DNA of 6,573 bases from an uncultured Nocardiopsis sp. (GCA_937957845.1 CALGOD010000368.1:1-6573), one strand, 5' to 3'; shown: positions 1 to 5,976, numbered from the stretch's first letter. Numbers and translations are program-made. The notes: generated from the sequence alone by a model not told the origin.

Positions 1-69
1 TTCTGTTCTTTCGTCCCTTGCGTGTTTTTTCGGGGTGGTTTGTGAACAAGTGAAAACGTTGGAAGGTTC

Positions 70-1125
70 CTAGAACCCGTAGTTGTACATCCAGTTGCCC
101 GGATAGACGGTGCCGACACCGTCACGGTAGGCGTAACCGCCGTACTGCGCCCCCTGCACGAAGGTCCAGCCTCCCAGCGTCCTACCGTTCATGGAGAGGT
201 ACCAGCCGGGCGCGTTGGGGTCGGTGTATCCCCTCAGTGAGAAGTGGATGTGGGCACCGGTCGTCCAACCCCCGGCGCAGAGACTGTTGCCCTGGGTTCC
301 CAGGTAGTGGCCGACTCCCACGTTGTTGCCGGGCAGCCACTGGTAGTTCTCCAGGTGGTAGTAGTCGGTGGAGTACCCGTGGTCGTGGATGACACGCGTC
401 CACCCGTCGCACAGGCTGTAGGCGTAGCCACCGCGGGCCGCGCGGGCCTGACCGTCACCGCCGGCGAAGTCCACCGACTGGCCGACCTCCCCGTGGGGGC
501 CTCCCGTCATGACCATCGACGTGCCGATGGAGAACGGCAGTCCGATCCCGATGTAGCTGGTGGGCGACGCCTCCGAGGGGTCGGTCGAGGAGGCGACGGT
601 CTCCCGTTCCTCCTCCTCCAGCAGTGTGGAGTCGGCCAGGATCGAGGAGAACTCCTCGGTCCCCTCCAGCCCGACCCTCCACCCGGAAGGTTCGTGGTCG
701 GCGGCGAACAACCAGGCGTGGGGATCCTCGTCGGCACCCATGGGCGCGGTCACGATGGCGACGCCGAACGCCGAGCCGTCGGCGGCCTCGCGGATGTCGA
801 CCCGGACCTCGCGCTCCTGGTGGGAGAGCGCGGCGATGGTCGAGCCCCGCTCCCGCAGGACGCCGGAGACCACAGCGTCGGCCAGGAGGTCCTCCGAGGA
901 AGCGGTCGCAGACCCCTCGGGTAGAGCCGCGGTCGCGGCCTCGTCGGCGATGACCTCGACGTTGTCGGCGGAGGTGAGGAGGGTTCGGTCCGGAGCGGGT
1001 CGCGCATGCGCGGTGGAGGCGGAGGCGACCAGTGCGGCGGAGGCTGTGAGGGCCAGCGTGGTCGCGCCCAGGAAGCGGGCCCTGGAGAACAGGGTACGGA
1101 GAACGGGGGTAGCGGGGGCTGTCAA
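70..1125 (-). CDS. Secreted LasA-like M23 family metallopeptidase
   Basis: A 351-residue exported zinc endopeptidase, expected to cut peptidoglycan cross-bridges or glycine-rich peptides outside the cell. Residues 1-41 form a signal peptide: an Arg-containing n-region, a hydrophobic Ala/Leu core at about 19-37, and an AHA cleavage motif before Arg42. Residues 42 to about 190 are an acidic Ala/Ser/Glu-rich region, probably a propeptide. The catalytic domain fills about 191-351. Visible zinc ligands are His211 in GGPHGEVGQSVDF, Asp219 in the same motif, and His294 of the HIH pair (292-294). His257 in DYYHLEN and His292 are the likely catalytic histidines. Cys239 and Cys283 could form a disulphide. 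The LGTQGN...GAHIHFSL segment is typical of M23 LasA relatives. The start is TTG, supported by AAGGAG five bases upstream. It lies 173 bases downstream of the methyltransferase gene on the same strand and probably has its own promoter. Family assignment is firm; the substrate is unknown. Confidence 0.92.
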   Translation of the reverse strand: MTAPATPVLRTLFSRARFLGATTLALTASAALVASASTAHARPAPDRTLLTSADNVEVIADEAATAALPEGSATASSEDLLADAVVSGVLRERGSTIAALSHQEREVRVDIREAADGSAFGVAIVTAPMGADEDPHAWLFAADHEPSGWRVGLEGTEEFSSILADSTLLEEEERETVASSTDPSEASPTSYIGIGLPFSIGTSMVMTGGPHGEVGQSVDFAGGDGQARAARGGYAYSLCDGWTRVIHDHGYSTDYYHLENYQWLPGNNVGVGHYLGTQGNSLCAGGWTTGAHIHFSLRGYTDPNAPGWYLSMNGRTLGGWTFVQGAQYGGYAYRDGVGTVYPGNWMYNYGF

Positions 1126-1130
1126 CTCTT

Positions 1131-1136
1131 CTCCTT
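1131..1136 (-). promoter_or_regulatory. Ribosome binding site of the M23 peptidase gene
   Basis: On the minus strand AAGGAG lies five bases before the TTG codon at 1125. It decides the start, because this ORF has no ATG at its beginning and the TTG gives a complete signal peptide. Confidence 0.75.
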
Positions 1137-1172
1137 GTGGGGGAGTCAGCAGTGCACACGCGAAGGGATGAT

Positions 1173-1200
1173 CGCGTTGTTACCAGAGAGTAACGACGCG
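1173..1200 (-). promoter_or_regulatory. Inverted repeat upstream of the peptidase gene (possible operator)
   Basis: Two 11-base arms, CGCGTTGTTAC and GTAACGACGCG on the plus strand, flank a six-base loop, with a single mismatch between arms. The core reads GTTACTCTCTGGTAAC on the minus strand. A GTTAC/GTAAC dyad of this spacing is typical of dimeric regulators such as TetR-family proteins (general knowledge; the specific regulator is unknown). It sits 48-75 bases before the TTG start and overlaps the best promoter candidate. The minus-strand RNA would also fold here, with one C-A mismatch, so a 5'-UTR hairpin is the alternative reading. Confidence 0.5.
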
Positions 1201-1215
1201 TGTGCGCGCCGACAA
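1187..1215 (-). promoter_or_regulatory. Weak promoter candidate for the M23 peptidase gene
   Basis: On the minus strand TTGTCG (1215-1210) and TACTCT (1192-1187) are separated by 17 bases. The -35 matches TTGACA at four positions and the -10 fits the loose actinobacterial TAnnnT form. The -10 falls inside the inverted repeat at 1173-1200, which would suit repression by an operator-bound protein. It is judged by eye only. Confidence 0.3.
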
Positions 1216-1233
1216 GGGGAGGAGAGCTGTTTT

Positions 1234-1297
1234 CCGGGACACCGCTCCACCGCCGTTCCCCACTCCGAAAAGCGTGGCCCGGCGGTGCCGTGTCCGG
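1234..1297 (-). terminator. Long interrupted stem-loop just after the methyltransferase stop codon
   Basis: Two paired blocks are nested: CCGGACAC with GTGTCCCGG (one bulged base), and ACCGCC with GGCGGT, separated by a small asymmetric internal loop and closed by a loop of about 26 bases. It begins two bases past the stop codon at 1299. No U-tract follows, so if it terminates transcription it is an actinobacterial non-canonical terminator. It could instead be a 3'-end stabilising structure. Confidence 0.4.
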
Positions 1298-1298
1298 T

Positions 1299-1889
1299 TC
1301 AGCGGAGTCCCGCGACTCTCTTCTCCAGGCCGAGCAGGAACTTCTTCCGTTCCAGGCCACCGGAGTAGCCGGTCAGCGAGCCGTCCGCCCCGATCACCCG
1401 GTGGCAGGGGATGACGATGCTGAGGGGGTTGCGTCCGTTGGCCATGCCCACGGCCCGGGACGCGGTCGGCCTCCCGAGTTCCTCGGCCAGCCTGCCGTAG
1501 CTCGCCGTCTCCCCGAAGGGGATGGTCGTCAGGGCCGCCCAGACCTTCAACTGCCATTCCGTCCCGACCGGGGCCAGGGGGAGATCGAACTCGCGCAGTT
1601 CACCCGCGAAATAGCTTTCCAGCTGTCGGACCGCCTCCGTGAAAGGCGCCGGGTCGGACGACCAGTTCTCGGTGACGATCCGGGATCTTCCCTCCTTCGC
1701 CGGGGTGAGGAGTCCGCTCAGCGCCTCCCCGTCTCCGAACAGGGTCAGCTCGCCCACCGGAGACGGCATCGTCGTGTACCGGGTCGGTCCCGGAAGCGGA
1801 GTGCGGAACTCCACCGTCGCCCTCCTCAACGGGGCCACCGACGCCACGTCCAGCGGCAGCATCGCCTGCTCCTCTCGTACGGTGCTCAT
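1299..1889 (-). CDS. ogt: Methylated-DNA--[protein]-cysteine S-methyltransferase
   Basis: A 196-residue suicide repair protein that transfers the methyl or alkyl group from O6-alkylguanine (and O4-alkylthymine) in DNA to its own cysteine. The signature IPCHRV holds the acceptor Cys162. Arg145 in SRAVGMANGRNP matches the arginine finger that replaces the flipped base, and Tyr131 in TASYGRL fits the helix-turn-helix recognition segment. Residues 38-115 are the variable N-terminal domain. The open frame extends 32 codons upstream, but the chosen ATG overlaps the upstream stop as ATGA, is preceded by a GGGAG Shine-Dalgarno, and gives a normal family length. The overlap implies translational coupling to the Ada-AlkA fusion, so both repair proteins are made together. 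The fusion itself has no Ogt-type domain, so this gene supplies the missing O6-methylguanine activity. Confidence 0.95.
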   Translation of the reverse strand: MSTVREEQAMLPLDVASVAPLRRATVEFRTPLPGPTRYTTMPSPVGELTLFGDGEALSGLLTPAKEGRSRIVTENWSSDPAPFTEAVRQLESYFAGELREFDLPLAPVGTEWQLKVWAALTTIPFGETASYGRLAEELGRPTASRAVGMANGRNPLSIVIPCHRVIGADGSLTGYSGGLERKKFLLGLEKRVAGLR

Positions 1890-3412
1890 CCTGCTCCCTC
1901 TTCCTTTTCTCGGCTCACGCCGACGGACGTGCTCGACAGTGACTCCCACAGCAGGTGGGTGGCGTAGGACCGCCACGGACTCCATTCCTTGGCCTCCCGG
2001 GCGATGGTCGCGGGGGTGGCCTTCCTCCCTCTGGCCTCCAGCGCCAGCCGGACACCGAGGTCACCGTGCAGGAACACGTCGGGGTCCCCGAGCCCGCGCA
2101 TCCGCACGTAGCCCGCGGTCCACGGCCCGATTCCGCGTAGCTCCACCAGGCGTCGTTCGGCCTCGTCCCGGTCGCATCCCGGCCCCAGGTCGATCCGGCC
2201 CGAGGCGACCGCGGCGCAGACCGATCTCAGCGCCTCTCCCCTCGCGGTCGGAATGGAGAACAGGGAGGGGTCGGCCTCGGCGAGGACGTCCGGGGAGGGG
2301 AACACGTGGGTCAGCCCGCCGTCCGGCTTCTCCATGCCGGGCTTCAGTGGTTCCCCGAACCGCTCCACCGACCGTCCCGCGAGTGTGCGAGCGGCCTGTA
2401 CCGACACCTGCTGTCCCAGGACGGCCCGTACCGCCAGCTCGGCGGGGTCCACGTGCCCTGGCGAACGGATCCCCGGGGACGTGGCCAGAAGCGGTCCCAG
2501 TAGCGGATCCCCGCCCAGGGCTTCGCCGACCGCGCGCGGGTCCGCGTCCAGGTCGAGGAGTCTGCGGCACCGGCGCACCGCGCTGGTCAGGTCGCGTGGT
2601 TCCTCCAGACGTAGACGGCACAGCACGTGACCGCCCCCCGAACCCGTGGTCCCCTCCGAAAGTTCCACGATCCCGTGGCCGTGTGCCAGCCGGAGGGTTC
2701 TTCGGTAGACACTCTCACGGTACTCCTCGACGCCGGGTACCGCCCGGTCACCGAGAAAACGCAGTGTCCGGGCCAGGTCGATCGGCTTCCGGTGGGGCAG
2801 TCGCAGCGTGATGCTTCCCGGTTCGCCGACGCGGGAGGCCGGAGCGCGCCCCATGGCGCGCATCTCGGTGGGGGAGCGGTCGAAGACCGCCCGCATGGTC
2901 TCGTTGAACTGGCGTACGCTCGCGAACCCCGCCGCGAAGGCCACGTCCGCCATCGGCATGTCCGTGGTCTCCACCAGCACCCGTGCGGTCTGGGCGCGTT
3001 CACTGCGGGCGAGGGCGAGTGGTCCCGCACCGACCTCGGCCAGCAACAGGCGGTTGAGCTGGCGCTCGCTGTAACCGACGGCGGAGGCCAGGACACCGAC
3101 TCCACCGCGATCCACGGTGCCGTCCTGGATGAGCCGCATGGCACGGCCCACCACGTCCGCGCGCAGGTTCCACTCCGGGGAGCCCGGGGTCAGATCGGGG
3201 CGGCACCGCTTGCAGGCGCGAAAGCCCGCCTCCTGGGCGGCCGCCGCGGTCGGGAAGAACCGTGTGTTGGCGCGTTTCGGGGTGATGGCCGGGCAACTCG
3301 GGCGGCAGTAGATACCGGTGGTGCGCACGGCTGTGTAGAAGAGCCCGTCGAAACGCGAGTCCCTGCTGAGTACGGCGCGGTAGCGCTGGTCGTCGTCCAT
3401 CACGCCATCCAT
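1886..3412 (-). CDS. Ada methyl-sensor / AraC activator / AlkA DNA glycosylase fusion
   Basis: A 508-residue alkylation-repair protein with three parts. Residues about 6-80 are an Ada zinc domain. Cys36, Cys40, Cys67 and Cys70 (GIYCRPSC, ACKRC) are the four zinc cysteines, Cys36 aligning with the methyl-accepting Cys38 of E. coli Ada. Residues about 85-185 are an AraC-type pair of helix-turn-helices (LNRLL, FASVRQFNETMRAVF). Residues about 197-310 are an AlkA N-terminal domain, and 320-490 an HhH-GPD glycosylase with ELRGIGPWTAGY (425-435) and catalytic Asp451 in FLHGDLG. It should sense methylphosphotriesters, activate its own operon, and excise 3-methyladenine-type bases. All key residues are present. 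This fusion is known in actinobacteria. The start is uncertain: neither Met1 nor Met5 (3400) has a clear Shine-Dalgarno. It lies 57 bases after the 129-residue gene and overlaps ogt by four bases. Confidence 0.93.
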   Translation of the reverse strand: MDGVMDDDQRYRAVLSRDSRFDGLFYTAVRTTGIYCRPSCPAITPKRANTRFFPTAAAAQEAGFRACKRCRPDLTPGSPEWNLRADVVGRAMRLIQDGTVDRGGVGVLASAVGYSERQLNRLLLAEVGAGPLALARSERAQTARVLVETTDMPMADVAFAAGFASVRQFNETMRAVFDRSPTEMRAMGRAPASRVGEPGSITLRLPHRKPIDLARTLRFLGDRAVPGVEEYRESVYRRTLRLAHGHGIVELSEGTTGSGGGHVLCRLRLEEPRDLTSAVRRCRRLLDLDADPRAVGEALGGDPLLGPLLATSPGIRSPGHVDPAELAVRAVLGQQVSVQAARTLAGRSVERFGEPLKPGMEKPDGGLTHVFPSPDVLAEADPSLFSIPTARGEALRSVCAAVASGRIDLGPGCDRDEAERRLVELRGIGPWTAGYVRMRGLGDPDVFLHGDLGVRLALEARGRKATPATIAREAKEWSPWRSYATHLLWESLSSTSVGVSREKEEGAG

Positions 3413-3469
3413 GGTCGCCCATGCGACGGGTCGTAGGCCGGCGGTTTTCGGACATCGACCCTGGGTGGC

Positions 3470-3859
3470 TCAGGGAGTCTTTCCGTCTTCGGTCCCCGAC
3501 TCGTCGGTGGGAGCCCGCGATGCCCCCCTGGCCTGGTCGCGGCCCGCCGTGTCACCGCCGTGGCCCACGTCCTCCGGGGTCTGACCGTGCTCCAGGAGGT
3601 ACTGCACGTAGACCGGACGCAGGGCCTCTTGGACTTCGGGATCGGTCTCGGCGGACAGCGCCTCGTAGAGGAATCCCGACAGCTGGGCGACGCTCGCCTC
3701 ACTGGCACTCTCGTTTCCCGCGGCCGCCTGAGCGGCAGGGATCAGTCCGAGGATCCGCCAGAAGAAACGTAGATCCCAGTGTCGCCGGGCCAGTTCGACA
3801 GCGTGTTCCCGCAGGTCTTCCGTACTGATCTGGTCGAATTCGGTGACATCGTCTCCCAT
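3470..3859 (-). CDS. Conserved-looking helical protein of unknown function
   Basis: A 129-residue soluble protein that I cannot assign to a named family. Residues about 11-92 look all-helical, with a distinctive core RRHWDLRFFWRILGLIPAAQ (25-44) rich in aromatic and basic residues and no membrane segment or signal peptide. Residues 93-129 are Gly/Asp/Glu/Thr-rich and probably disordered. Codon use is strongly GC-biased at third positions, like its neighbours, supporting a real gene. The ATG at 3859 is 12 bases after a GGGCGGG tract and exactly six bases after a TATCTT hexamer, so a leaderless start is possible. It is divergent from the B12-binding gene across 144 bases and lies 57 bases before the Ada-AlkA fusion on the same strand. 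It might therefore be the first gene of the repair transcript or a regulator or partner of the B12 protein. Neither role is shown. Confidence 0.75.
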   Translation of the reverse strand: MGDDVTEFDQISTEDLREHAVELARRHWDLRFFWRILGLIPAAQAAAGNESASEASVAQLSGFLYEALSAETDPEVQEALRPVYVQYLLEHGQTPEDVGHGGDTAGRDQARGASRAPTDESGTEDGKTP

Positions 3860-3865
3860 GGTCGG

Positions 3866-3871
3866 AAGATA
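3866..3871 (-). promoter_or_regulatory. Candidate -10 element for a leaderless transcript
   Basis: On the minus strand TATCTT (four of six to TATAAT) ends six bases before the ATG at 3859. That would place transcription start at or next to the A of ATG. No recognisable -35 is present 17-18 bases upstream. Leaderless mRNAs with this geometry are common in actinobacteria. Confidence 0.4.
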
Positions 3872-3908
3872 CCCGCCCTTTCGCCCGCGACTCGGAAGTG
3901 ACCTGGGT

Positions 3909-3914
3909 TACGCT
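3909..3914 (+). promoter_or_regulatory. Candidate -10 element for the B12-binding gene
   Basis: TACGCT fits the actinobacterial TAnnnT -10 form and lies in GGGTTACGCTTC. No good -35 is visible. Transcription from about 3921 would give a leader of about 83 bases and would exclude an ATG at 3917, the first in-frame ATG, which favours the start at 4004. Confidence 0.35.
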
Positions 3915-3931
3915 TCATGCGAGTCGATCAT

Positions 3932-3966
3932 CTCCTCCCCCAGGTCCGGGGACCTTCCACGAGGAG
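3932..3966 (+). promoter_or_regulatory. Nested stem-loop in the leader of the B12-binding gene
   Basis: CTCCTC (3932-3937) pairs with GAGGAG (3961-3966), and inside it AGGTC (3942-3946) pairs with GACCT (3951-3955) around a CGGG loop. The inner DNA palindrome is AGGTCC-GG-GGACCT. The outer right arm is the purine core of an AGGAGGG sequence that resembles a Shine-Dalgarno but is not followed by a start codon at normal distance. It could be a 5'-UTR regulatory fold or a protein operator. Confidence 0.4.
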
Positions 3967-4003
3967 GGACGGGCATCCGGGGAGCGTTCGTGGGGGGTTC
4001 GCC

Positions 4004-4414
4004 ATGGCCGAGGGTACGGCGCGGGTGGTCGTCGCCAAACCAGGACTGGACGGGCACGACCGTGGGGTCAAGATCGTGGCCCGTGTACTGCGCGACGCCG
4101 GGGTGGAGGTCATCTACCTGGGCCTGCGCCAGACCCCCGAGATGATCGTGGCGGGAGCATTGCAGGAGGACGCCGACGCCATCGGGTTGTCCGTGCTCTC
4201 GGGCGCCCACATGACGATGTTCTCCCGGGTGCTGGAACTGTTGAGGGCGAACGGCGCCGAGGACATCCGGGTCTTCGGCGGTGGGATCATCCCCGACGCC
4301 GACATCGCCGAACTCGAACGCATGGGCGTGGCCAAGATCTTCACACCCGGTGCTCCGACCTCGGAGATCGCCGACTGGGTGCGGGAGAACGTTCGTCCGG
4401 CCCACGCGGCCTGA
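4004..4414 (+). CDS. Coenzyme-B12-binding small subunit of an acyl-CoA mutase (IcmB-like)
   Basis: A 136-residue stand-alone B12-binding domain that carries adenosylcobalamin for a radical carbon-skeleton mutase. The base-off/His-on signature is intact: Asp16-x-His18-x-x-Gly21 in LDGHDRG, with His18 the lower cobalt ligand, then Ser63-Val-Leu65 (LSVLSG) and the Gly-rich FGGGI at 91-95. The Rossmann-like fold spans about residues 6-130. The length and completeness match small subunits of isobutyryl-CoA or 2-hydroxyisobutyryl-CoA mutase; the same domain is the C-terminus of methylmalonyl-CoA mutase. The large subunit is not in this window, so the substrate cannot be named. The ATG at 4004 is chosen because the domain begins directly after it and a -10-like element would exclude the ATG at 3917. 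A G-rich GGGGGG lies about seven bases upstream as a weak ribosome site. It is divergent from the 129-residue gene. Confidence 0.88.
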   Translation: MAEGTARVVVAKPGLDGHDRGVKIVARVLRDAGVEVIYLGLRQTPEMIVAGALQEDADAIGLSVLSGAHMTMFSRVLELLRANGAEDIRVFGGGIIPDADIAELERMGVAKIFTPGAPTSEIADWVRENVRPAHAA

Positions 4415-4440
4415 CCGTTCCTTCGTCGGAAGGGTCCGGT
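4414..4440 (+). terminator. Stem-loop immediately after the B12-binding gene
   Basis: CCTTC and GAAGG pair around a GTCG loop, with an outer ACCG/CGGT pairing across a small internal loop. The structure starts on the last base of the stop codon. There is no U-tract after it, so it is at best a weak or non-canonical terminator. Confidence 0.35.
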
Positions 4441-4706
4441 GCGTGATGTTGATCGCATCCTCCGAAGAGCCCTTCTGTGAGCGAAAAGCGGCCCCATGGT
4501 GTTATTCACCGTGTTGCTGGTCACATATTTTCCCAGGAGGGAACTCTTGCGGTGCCTCACTGGCGGCTTTTGGGGGCCTGACGGCCGGTGAACACGTACC
4601 CGGTGTCCGGTGGTCGGATTTCGGGCGACTAAGCTTTGCGCATGTCGCGGGTGGCAACGCCGCGGCGATCTCGATCTAACGGCTCAGCCCACCGGGCTTT
4701 GCGTTG

Positions 4707-4722
4707 TGTGACACGTGTCAGT
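4707..4722. promoter_or_regulatory. CRP/GlxR-like palindrome upstream of sucCD
   Basis: The sequence TGTGACACGTGTCAGT contains the perfect 12-base palindrome TGACACGTGTCA (4709-4720). It matches the CRP-family consensus TGTGA-N6-TCACA at eight of ten defined positions. CRP-family regulators such as GlxR control TCA-cycle genes in some actinobacteria (family knowledge). Its centre is about 80 bases before the sucC GTG, a normal place for an activator site. Binding is not shown. Confidence 0.45.
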
Positions 4723-4755
4723 GGATCACCGCCGATCAGGACGAGGCCACCCCGG

Positions 4756-4761
4756 TAGACA
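4756..4761 (+). promoter_or_regulatory. Candidate -10 element for sucCD
   Basis: TAGACA followed by T lies 33 bases before the sucC start, in GGTAGACATCC. No -35 resembling TTGACA is present 16-19 bases upstream, which would suit an activator-dependent promoter using the palindrome centred near 4714. Confidence 0.25.
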
Positions 4762-4780
4762 TCCTGAGCCAGCGAGTTAC

Positions 4781-4786
4781 AAGGAC
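4781..4786 (+). promoter_or_regulatory. Ribosome binding site of sucC
   Basis: AAGGAC lies eight bases before the GTG at 4795 and supports that non-ATG start, which also gives the conserved SucC N-terminus. Confidence 0.7.
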
Positions 4787-4794
4787 GGACCCTC

Positions 4795-5976
4795 GTGGAC
4801 CTGTTCGAATACCAGGCGAAGCAACTCTTCGCAGAGTACGGGGTTCCCGTACCCCAGGGAAAGGTGGCGAGCACGGCCGCTGAGGCACGTGCCATCGCTG
4901 AGGAGTTCGCCGCCGCAGGCAAGCCCCGCGTCGTCGTCAAGGCGCAGGTCAAAACCGGTGGTCGTGGCAAGGCCGGTGGCGTGAAGGTCGCCGAGAACGC
5001 CGAGGACGCCCAGGCCAAGGCCGAGCAGATCCTCGGGATGGACATCAAGGGCCACACGGTCCACCGTGTCCTGGTCGAAGAGGCCTCCGACATCGCCGAG
5101 GAGTACTACTTCTCCTTCCTGTTGGACCGCGCCAACCGCACCTTCCTGTCCATCTGCTCCGCCGAGGGCGGGATGGACATCGAGGAGGTCGCCGAGACCA
5201 ACCCCGAGGCCGTCGCCAAGATCTCGATCGACCCGCTGACGGGGGCCCCGGCCAACGTCGCGCAGGAGATCGTCAAGGCGGGCAGGCTTCCCGAGGCCGC
5301 CGCCCAGGGCGCCGCCGAGGTCATCACCAAGCTGTGGGACGCCTTCGTCGGTAAGGACGCCACCCTGGTCGAGGTCAACCCCTTGATCCTGACCTCGGAC
5401 GGCCGCATCGTCGCCCTCGACGGCAAGGTCACCCTGGACGACAACGCCGAGTTCCGCCAGGACCTGGAGAGCCTGACCACTCCGGAGGAGGGCGACCCCC
5501 TGGAGGTCGCCGCCAAGGCCAAGGGCCTGAACTACGTCAAGCTCGACGGCGAGGTCGGCATCATCGGCAACGGCGCGGGCCTGGTCATGTCCACCCTGGA
5601 CGTGGTCGCCTACGCGGGTGAGGAGCACGGCGGCGTCAAGCCCGCCAACTTCCTCGACATCGGTGGCGGCGCCTCCGCCGAGGTGATGGCCAACGGGCTG
5701 GAGATCATTCTGGGCGACCCGGCCGTCAAGAGCGTGTTCGTGAACGTCTTCGGTGGTATCACCGCCTGCGACGCCGTGGCCAACGGCATCGTCCAGGCCC
5801 TGGAACTGCTCGAAAAGCGCGGAGACGACGTCAGCAAGCCCTTGGTGGTGCGTCTGGACGGCAACAACGCCGAGCTGGGCCGCCAGATCCTGGCCGAGCG
5901 CGCCCACCCGGCGGTGCGGCAGGTCGACACGATGGACGGCGCCGCCGCGCAGGCCGCCGAGCTCGCGGCGAAGTAA
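4795..5976 (+). CDS. sucC: Succinyl-CoA synthetase (ADP/GDP-forming) beta subunit
   Basis: A 393-residue cytoplasmic subunit of the TCA-cycle enzyme that converts succinyl-CoA, phosphate and NDP to succinate, CoA and NTP. The beta subunit binds nucleotide and succinate. The N-terminus [12 protein letters not shown] matches the family start and fixes the GTG codon at 4795. The ATP-grasp domain spans about residues 1-235, with Lys49 in [16 protein letters not shown] (47-62) at the nucleotide site, and Asn195 (VEVNPL) and Asp209 (ALDGK) as metal ligands. The C-terminal CoA-ligase flavodoxin-like domain spans about 245-393, with GNGAGL (258-263), FLDIGGGA (286-293) and NVFGGIT (317-323). Length agrees with the usual 385-395. 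It is followed after 16 bases by sucD in an operon. All expected residues are present. Confidence 0.98.
   Translation: MDLFEYQAKQLFAEYGVPVPQGKVASTAAEARAIAEEFAAAGKPRVVVKAQVKTGGRGKAGGVKVAENAEDAQAKAEQILGMDIKGHTVHRVLVEEASDIAEEYYFSFLLDRANRTFLSICSAEGGMDIEEVAETNPEAVAKISIDPLTGAPANVAQEIVKAGRLPEAAAQGAAEVITKLWDAFVGKDATLVEVNPLILTSDGRIVALDGKVTLDDNAEFRQDLESLTTPEEGDPLEVAAKAKGLNYVKLDGEVGIIGNGAGLVMSTLDVVAYAGEEHGGVKPANFLDIGGGASAEVMANGLEIILGDPAVKSVFVNVFGGITACDAVANGIVQALELLEKRGDDVSKPLVVRLDGNNAELGRQILAERAHPAVRQVDTMDGAAAQAAELAAK

Larger units (their letters stand above)
4415..4794. other. Gene-free stretch between the B12-binding gene and sucC
   Basis: These 380 bases hold no ORF with convincing coding character. 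From left to right I see the stem-loop at 4414-4440; a relatively AT-rich patch at about 4500-4532; a strong CAGGAGGGA at 4534-4542 leading a 14-codon TTG mini-ORF (4547-4591); a hairpin at 4558-4590 (CACTGGC with GCCGGTG, one T-G wobble); a short AGCCC-ACC-GGGCT hairpin at 4686-4698 followed by TT; the palindrome at 4709-4720; and a possible -10 at 4756-4761. It probably contains the sucCD promoter and possibly a structured leader. Confidence 0.6.

Noticed and set aside
1..69. Terminator downstream of the M23 peptidase gene
   Set aside because: Only a four-base GGAA/TTCC repeat and an A-run on the minus strand are present. No stem of convincing strength lies before the window edge.
1126..1298. 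c-di-AMP (ydaO-type) riboswitch before the M23 peptidase
   Set aside because: Such riboswitches precede some actinobacterial cell-wall hydrolases, but the conserved core segments are not visible and the gap is short. Only the inverted repeat and the 3' stem-loop are seen.
1890..1985. Upstream extension of ogt by 32 codons
   Set aside because: It would overlap the fusion gene extensively, adds a non-conserved Arg-rich segment, and ignores the ATGA overlap with its own Shine-Dalgarno at 1889.
1639..2811. 390-codon plus-strand frame opposite the repair genes
   Set aside because: Its product is Arg/Pro/Gly-rich without any motif, and the opposite strand carries Ada-AlkA and Ogt with all catalytic residues. 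It is a shadow frame.
3860..4003. Cobalamin riboswitch before the B12-binding gene
   Set aside because: The interval is too short and has no B12-box-like segment or multi-stem layout. Genes for B12-dependent enzymes' binding subunits are not usual riboswitch targets.
3917..4003. Upstream extension of the B12-binding protein to an ATG at 3917
   Set aside because: The added 29 residues are not part of the domain, no ribosome site precedes that ATG, and it falls only two bases after the likely -10 element.
4446..4679. 77-codon plus-strand frame in the sucC upstream region
   Set aside because: Third positions are not GC-biased, the product is an irregular Cys/Trp/Ser mixture, and the ribosome site is poorly spaced. 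It is probably non-coding.
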